NCBI GenBank assembly: GCA_002506755.1
Contig: DAYD01000013.1
Span: 21,419-85,418 of the forward strand
Length of the DNA: 64,000 nt
From: Euryarchaeota archaeon UBA462
GTDB taxonomy: Archaea; Thermoplasmatota; Poseidoniia; Poseidoniales; Thalassarchaeaceae
Reading direction: 5' to 3'
Shown here: piece after piece, positions 62,065-64,000 of the stretch
Position numbering within the stretch: the first letter of the stretch is position 1
Layout: each line of letters begins with the position of its first letter
The notes under the pieces: model-generated
What the model was told of the DNA's origin: nothing
What the model saw: only the letters and a program-made list of their open reading frames with translations
Database searches by the model: none
Made by a program: the position numbers and the translations under genes

Positions 62065-64000
62065 CTAATCTTCTTTTCTAGACCATCCCAGATCAGGGGC
62101 AGATGGAAGATCGATCCCCCTCTTCGAAGGAACCACCGCTAGCCTGTCAGGTGTTACCCCATACGCATCTAGCGCATCCTGAAGCTTCTTTTTTTCGGCC
62201 AATCTTGTCCCCATTAGGAAACCTCCACCCGCCAGACCTAGCAGGAACACTACTGAACCAATGATCCATGTGGGCGTAGATATAGAAGAGATAAATCCTC
62301 TATCGGGTTCTGGCTCAACCCAAGTGGAAACCAGTACTTCCCATTCTATTTCAGTGTAATAGCCCTGTTCTTGGATTCTTGCGGTTAAAATCTGGATAGA
62401 TATGCCTTCATCACACACCTGAATTTGAAGGCTTCCTAGAGGGTTTTTGCAGTCGATTGGCGATAGCATTACTGACTTTCTATCAGCGCTTGTGTTGTTA
62501 TCAAGTGAAAATCCTCCCAATGACCAATTGATTTCAGCTTCCACATCAGGAAGTATTCCGAATATTGAATTTTTGAAAGACTGATTCGCAGAGTCCCAGA
62601 TGTGTGGTTGTTGGTCGAAGACTCTAGGTCCATCGAATAATTGCCCTACGGAATAGTAGACTGCCCCATTAGATTTTCCAAGGCTACTTCCTACTAGGCC
62701 TAGTCTGTCTAAAAGCTCATCCACTGTTCCATCACAGTCATCATCTACTCCGTTCCACATCTCTGACGCTCCCGGGTTGGTACTGGCTACTTTGTCGTCA
62801 CAGTCCTCAAAATCGTAATATCCATCCATATCGGAATCATAGTCTGGGAAGTATGGGCTAGATTTTCCACTGGATATTTCGTCGAAATCAGACAATCCAT
62901 CTCCATCTGTATCGCTCGAATCAGGATTAGTGCTGTAGTTGTGGTATTCGTCATAATCCGATAAACCGTCTCCGTCAGAGTCGATAGTGTCGAAACCCTC
63001 GTCTAAGTCACCATCACAGTCGTTGTCTTTGCCATCCAGCCTCTCCGGGGTCCCCGGGGATCTTTCAAAGTCATTATCATCACAGTCTTCAAAGTGGTAA
63101 AATGAGTCCGAGTCATTGTCAGGATCTGCAATTAGTGGGTCTGAGAGGTAATCGTAAATCTCAGCTCCATCCGGCAGACCATCACCGTCTGAGTCCCCAT
63201 TGTTAGGGTCAGTAAAGTAGGTGTAGTACTCAACATAATCTGTCAATGTGTCGCCATCTGAGTCTATCCAAAAGAAATCTTCGTCGACTAATTCGTCGCA
63301 GTCGTTGTCTAATCCATCGAGTAGTTCCGAGACTTCAGGTGCGAAGCTTGTGTCGTTGTCGTTGCAATCATCGAACCAGTATGCTCCATCACCATCAGCA
63401 TCCAGATCTAAGTAAAGAGGGTCACTTCCAAATTCAAAGATTTCCTCATAATCGAATAGTCCGTCTTGGTCGGTGTCGGAGTTATTCAAATCCGTTCCGT
63501 ATGTATGAAATTCCGACCAATCAGACAGGCCATCATTATCCTGATCACTCTCATTGAAACCCTCGTCACTCATTCCATCGCAGTCATCATCCTTGCCGTT
63601 AAGCAACTCTTCCATACTAGGATTTGCACTAGGGTCATTATCATCGCAATCCATGAAGTGGTAATAGGTGTCTGAGTCATTGTCCGGATCGTAGGTGAGA
63701 GGATCGGAGGACCACACCTCTAGCTCATCAAGGTCGCTTAGACCATCCGAGTCAGAGTCTGCAGATAGAGGGTTAGTTCCGAGTGCTACGACTTCCTCAT
63801 AGTCTGAAAGCCCGTCTAGGTCTGTGTCGGTCGATAACGGAGATGTGCCGTGTGTTATTACTTCCTCATAGTCAGTAAGATTATCATCATCAGTATCCGG
63901 ATTTAGGGGGTCTGTTCTGTACCGGCTAGCCTCATCCCCATCACTCAAGCCATCACCGTCGTCGTCGTCGTCGAGGTAGTCGCACTGCCCGTCGTTGTCC
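62065..64000 (-). CDS. Giant calcium-repeat surface protein (TSP3 and MopE-type repeats), N-terminus off the window
   Basis: At least 645 residues; the reading frame is open to base 64000, so the true start lies beyond the window (TTG at 63948 is just a codon in a D-x-D-x-DG run). Repeats alternate between TSP3-type turns (DSDGDGLSDYDEY, DTDLDGLSDYEEV) and four MopE-like putative metal-binding motifs (PF11617; e.g. DCDDNDPSANPSMEELLNG, followed by DDDCDG) at about 62700, 63050, 63300 and 63600. A beta-rich domain, one transmembrane helix (IIGSVVFLLGLAGGGFLMG) and a short basic cytosolic tail close the protein. Cell-surface, calcium-stiffened stalk. Confidence 0.88.
   Translation of the reverse strand, partial: DNDGQCDYLDDDDDGDGLSDGDEASRYRTDPLNPDTDDDNLTDYEEVITHGTSPLSTDTDLDGLSDYEEVVALGTNPLSADSDSDGLSDLDELEVWSSDPLTYDPDNDSDTYYHFMDCDDNDPSANPSMEELLNGKDDDCDGMSDEGFNESDQDNDGLSDWSEFHTYGTDLNNSDTDQDGLFDYEEIFEFGSDPLYLDLDADGDGAYWFDDCNDNDTSFAPEVSELLDGLDNDCDELVDEDFFWIDSDGDTLTDYVEYYTYFTDPNNGDSDGDGLPDGAEIYDYLSDPLIADPDNDSDSFYHFEDCDDNDFERSPGTPERLDGKDNDCDGDLDEGFDTIDSDGDGLSDYDEYHNYSTNPDSSDTDGDGLSDFDEISSGKSSPYFPDYDSDMDGYYDFEDCDDKVASTNPGASEMWNGVDDDCDGTVDELLDRLGLVGSSLGKSNGAVYYSVGQLFDGPRVFDQQPHIWDSANQSFKNSIFGILPDVEAEINWSLGGFSLDNNTSADRKSVMLSPIDCKNPLGSLQIQVCDEGISIQILTARIQEQGYYTEIEWEVLVSTWVEPEPDRGFISSISTPTWIIGSVVFLLGLAGGGFLMGTRLAEKKKLQDALDAYGVTPDRLAVVPSKRGIDLPSAPDLGWSRKED

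Noticed and set aside
1..64000. CRISPR array, insertion sequence or prophage
   Set aside because: No regularly spaced direct repeats, transposase, integrase or terminal inverted repeats were seen.

Overview
The window is archaeal chromosome. Ribosomal proteins eL8, eS28, eL24 and a tiny eL41, aIF5B, deoxyhypusine synthase, RadA, Hjc, Hel308, a KEOPS Cgi121-like subunit, a two-ring CDC48 ATPase, MC1 chromosomal protein and an archaeal initiator tRNA sit beside bacterial-type genes (UvrB, CcmF, SdhCAB, UbiA/UbiD) and many large secreted, lipobox or C-terminally anchored proteins. This mix, moderate base composition and dense packing suggest a marine Poseidoniia (Marine Group II) or related Thermoplasmatota archaeon with aerobic or at least respiratory heterotrophic metabolism. 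The lineage call is inference; no 16S rRNA gene is present.

Layout. 1-8.3 kb: minus-strand run of eL8-eS28-eL24, ndk-infB, moxR, parA, eL41 and a truncated subtilase, with an opposite-strand lipoprotein gene inserted in the middle of the classical ribosomal/ndk/infB operon; prs and tRNA-Ile lie just upstream. 8.4-15 kb: a possible PRC-barrel protein, an AT-rich 145-bp control region with nested inverted repeats, a class III aminotransferase plus Rossmann partner, an Hc1/H1-like 58-residue protein, deoxyhypusine synthase and uvrB. 15-21.5 kb: ubiD-ubiA facing a geranylgeranyl-reductase/ccmF pair, a quinone, isoprenoid and cytochrome c block. 21.5-26 kb: FKBP isomerase, site-2 protease, Hjc, macro domain, stand-alone Lrp ligand domain and MC1. 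26-31.6 kb: sdhCAB and an ALDH7-like dehydrogenase. 31.6-38.6 kb: CDC48, PRC-barrel, DUF4350-like, DUF58 and polytopic membrane genes, a tightly packed plus-strand unit. 38.6-46.9 kb: tRNA thiolase, pyrBI, a GHMP sugar kinase and two large envelope proteins. 46.9-51.3 kb: tRNA-Gly, a beta-propeller lipoprotein, pyrC and initiator tRNA-Met. 51.4-64 kb: radA, a five-gene minus-strand group (hotdog, hel308, cgi121, zinc ribbon, pepF), an AstE-like deacylase, an esterase lipoprotein, an M29 aminopeptidase and a truncated giant calcium-repeat protein.

Together the genes cover translation, recombination and repair, chromatin, pyrimidine synthesis (pyrB, pyrI, pyrC), quinone-linked respiration and extracellular peptide or polymer degradation (subtilase, PepF, AmpS, esterase). 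I see no CRISPR array, transposase, integrase or rRNA gene. No gene-free stretch exceeds 300 bases; the longest, 8996-9201, is described as a control region.
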